Shown in pieces: positions 62,229-64,000 of a DNA stretch of 64,000 bases. The notes under the pieces were generated by a model, which made no database searches, was not told the origin of the DNA, and saw only the letters and a list, made by a program, of their open reading frames with translations. Source of the DNA: Chryseobacterium sp. ISL-80 (GTDB lineage Bacteria > Bacillota > Bacilli > Bacillales > Cytobacillaceae); assembly GCA_018613055.1 (NCBI GenBank), contig JAGGQZ010000017.1:223614-287613 (forward strand), written 5' to 3'. Position numbers and translations under genes: made by a program. Numbering within the stretch: position 1 is the stretch's first letter; each line of letters opens with the position of its first letter.

Positions 62229-63296
62229 ATGAATATAAAAGAAAAGGTCAAAAACCTTCCTTTGACTCCTGGTGTTTACCTTATGAAAGATCAAAAGGGC
62301 ACAGTGATTTATGTCGGGAAAGCGAAAAGCCTCAAAAAACGGGTCCAAACATATTTTCAAAACTCTGCAGCCCATCCACAAAAAATCAAAAAGATGGTTG
62401 CTAACATAAATGATTTTCATGTTTTGCATACTGATACGGAATTCGAGGCATTCTTGCTTGAATGTAAGCTAATTAAAGAATTACAGCCTCTTTTTAACAA
62501 GAAAATGAAGAGCCACCTTCCGTACTCTTATATTGCAATTAAAATGGACGGACCTTTCCGGAAAATTTCAATTGCTTCTGAAATATCCGAAGCTGGCGGC
62601 ACGATTTATTTTGGACCCTATACCAGCATGATTTATGTAAAAAAAGCAATCGAGAACTTGAAGGAGTATTTTAAAATTAACTGCCTTCATCCACTCAAGG
62701 GTTCTCCTTGCCTAAACTATACGCTTGGTAAGTGCAATGGATTGTGTTTAGGTGGATCAAGAGTTGAGGAATACAATAGGATCGTGGAGAAATTCATATC
62801 TTTTCTACAGGGATTTGATACAGAGATTTTGGATGAAATAGAGAAGAAAATGAATCAGGCCTCCGAAGAATATCAATTTGAAGAAGCAGCAAAATACAGG
62901 AATTACATGAAATCACTCTCCATCCTTTTGTATAAGGAAAATATGATTCAATTCACTGGAGGAAATAAAAACATTGTTGTGGTTGAAAGGATCAATGACC
63001 GCACATTGAAGGTTTTCCTGATCAAAGGGCATAACGTTATTTTTAGCAAACAATACCACCCAGAGAAGTTCAGGCACCTGTCAGAGAAGATAAAGGACAC
63101 CATCCTTTACTTCTTCCAGGAGAATGATAAAAGGAAACCTGTCGTCATTGGCAAGGAGGAACTTGATGAAGCCCAAATCATCTATAGTTATTTAAATGGA
63201 GGAAATGCCAGATTCATCGTCATTCCAGAAGAATGGCTGGATGACAGTGAATCTGAAAAGCTTGATGAATCTATTAATCAATTACTAAACGCTTAA
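62229..63296 (+). CDS. Short UvrC-like (Cho-type) GIY-YIG endonuclease
   Basis: 355 residues. The GIY-YIG nuclease domain (about 10-95; TPGVYLMKDQKGTVIYVGKAKSLKKRV) matches the 3'-incising half of UvrC. Four cysteines at 152, 161, 169 and 173 match the spacing of the UvrC Fe-S cluster, and a UVR-like helix (EIEKKMNQASEEYQFEEAAKYRNYM) follows. The C-terminal RNase H-like half that makes the 5' cut is absent. Similar to E. coli Cho, a backup incision enzyme. Confidence 0.88.
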   Translation: MNIKEKVKNLPLTPGVYLMKDQKGTVIYVGKAKSLKKRVQTYFQNSAAHPQKIKKMVANINDFHVLHTDTEFEAFLLECKLIKELQPLFNKKMKSHLPYSYIAIKMDGPFRKISIASEISEAGGTIYFGPYTSMIYVKKAIENLKEYFKINCLHPLKGSPCLNYTLGKCNGLCLGGSRVEEYNRIVEKFISFLQGFDTEILDEIEKKMNQASEEYQFEEAAKYRNYMKSLSILLYKENMIQFTGGNKNIVVVERINDRTLKVFLIKGHNVIFSKQYHPEKFRHLSEKIKDTILYFFQENDKRKPVVIGKEELDEAQIIYSYLNGGNARFIVIPEEWLDDSESEKLDESINQLLNA

Positions 63297-63333
63297 GAGG
63301 GCTGCAAAGATAGATGCAGCCCTTTTCTTATGT
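63294..63333. terminator. Bidirectional terminator
   Basis: AAGAGGGCTGCA/TGCAGCCCTTTT stem around AAGATAGA; serves the UvrC-like gene and the histidine kinase gene. Confidence 0.85.
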
Positions 63334-64000
63334 TTCTTTTGGCCACCGTAGTGAAAAGGTCGTGCCGCTTGAATTGCTCTCCTTTAAAATCAAGTCTGCC
63401 CCGAGCGACCGGGCAAGCATTTTACTGAAAGGAAGCCCAAGGCCAAGTCCCCTGACCTTGAGTTTTTTCTTCTCACCACGGAAGAAACGTTCAAATACTA
63501 GCGTCTGCTCTTCCTCTGGTATTCCTATACCTGTATCTTTTACATCTATTCTTTCCTCTGAAAGGATAATGGAGATTGAGCCTGAATCGCCCATAGCATG
63601 ATATGAGTTATTCAACAGGTTGATGAGGATTTGCTGCAGCCGCAGTGGATCGGTCATTCTGTGTACCGTTGATTCCGGTGTGATCACATTTAGGTCAACA
63701 GGTTTATTTTGTGTCAACTGCCATTGCCGCCCGATATCCTCGACCAGCTTGTTCAGATTGCAGTTTTCCGGACGGATGGTAACGGCACCGGCAGCCAGGG
63801 AATTGAAGTCGAGCAAATCGGAAATCATGCTCTGCAATCTCTGGATTTCTTTTAGCGTGATTTCCAGGAATTCCTGGCGCTCCTCCCCTGTGACGATTCC
63901 ATCCCGAACCGCCTGGACAAGGCCGCTGATCGAGGTAACAGGCGTTTTCAGATCATGCGTCACACCAGCCAGCAGCTCGGCTCGCATTTGCTCCAGCTGT
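63328..64000 (-). CDS. Sensor histidine kinase (N-terminus beyond window)
   Basis: C-terminal catalytic portion of a two-component kinase, with its reading frame still open at position 64000 (QLEQMRAELLAGV). H-box THDLKTPVTSISG (phospho-His), N-box NLLNNSYHAM, G1 DTGIGIPEE, F-box FERFFRGE and G2 GLGLGLPFSK are all present. The sensor region and partner regulator lie outside. Confidence 0.93.
   Translation of the reverse strand, partial: QLEQMRAELLAGVTHDLKTPVTSISGLVQAVRDGIVTGEERQEFLEITLKEIQRLQSMISDLLDFNSLAAGAVTIRPENCNLNKLVEDIGRQWQLTQNKPVDLNVITPESTVHRMTDPLRLQQILINLLNNSYHAMGDSGSISIILSEERIDVKDTGIGIPEEEQTLVFERFFRGEKKKLKVRGLGLGLPFSKMLARSLGADLILKESNSSGTTFSLRWPKET

Overview
The window looks like the chromosome of a Gram-positive, spore-forming Bacillaceae (Bacillus/Mesobacillus-like). 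The gene families (EpsA-EpsM biofilm polysaccharide genes, YclNOPQ siderophore importer, YtrA-type GntR regulator, SdaAA/SdaAB, InhA, ArsR regulators), strong AGGAGG ribosome sites and sigma-A promoters all point that way. The exact species cannot be told from the sequence. I see no rRNA, tRNA, CRISPR array, transposase or prophage.

Region 1 (1-13.6 kb, minus strand) is an exopolysaccharide operon. Reading with transcription it holds an EpsA-like modulator, an EpsB-like kinase, an EAR-like RNA element, a 46-aa ORF, EpsC-like dehydratase, GalU, five glycosyltransferases, an EpsG-like polymerase, GalE, a 48-aa ORF, an EpsL-like phosphosugar transferase and an EpsM/NeuD-like acetyltransferase cut by the window start. 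Its promoter carries SinR-type GTTCT-N6-AGAAC operators.

Region 2 (13.7-20.7 kb, minus strand) is a complete paeninodin-like lasso-peptide cluster: cyclase, a 47-aa precursor, HPr-kinase-like tailoring kinase, PqqD-like leader-binding protein, transglutaminase-like leader peptidase, nucleotidyltransferase and ABC exporter. Its promoter has the same kind of SinR operator, and no clear terminator separates it from the eps promoter. The two systems therefore look coordinated: matrix and antimicrobial-type peptide may be produced in the same cell state.

Region 3 (20.8-31.5 kb) holds an InhA-type metalloprotease, an AidB-like acyl-CoA dehydrogenase with its MerR regulator, an M23 peptidase, serine dehydratase, a diguanylate cyclase and an ECF sigma/anti-sigma pair.

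Region 4 (31.6-39.2 kb) holds small ORFs, a HesB-like gene with an in-frame UGA at the conserved-cysteine position, and three metalloid-resistance units. These are arsR-arsB-arsC; arsR-permease-thioredoxin; and a divergent arsR-small ORF-permease-CysCys peptide unit with five ATCAA-N6-TTGAT boxes.

Region 5 (39.2-64 kb) is mostly housekeeping and transport: a CorC-like protein, flavodoxin, Ogt, a 1014-aa GNAT fusion with an amidohydrolase, a hydrolase with its regulator, an AspT-like transporter, a Fur-boxed yclNOPQ-like importer with a heme monooxygenase, an aromatic-acid exporter, a ytr-like ABC operon, an ABC exporter, ProC, a short UvrC-like protein and a partial histidine kinase. Four intergenic gaps (around 32.5, 41.5, 48.1 and 50.2 kb) carry unrelated short tandem arrays with periods of 20-21 or exactly 52 bp.
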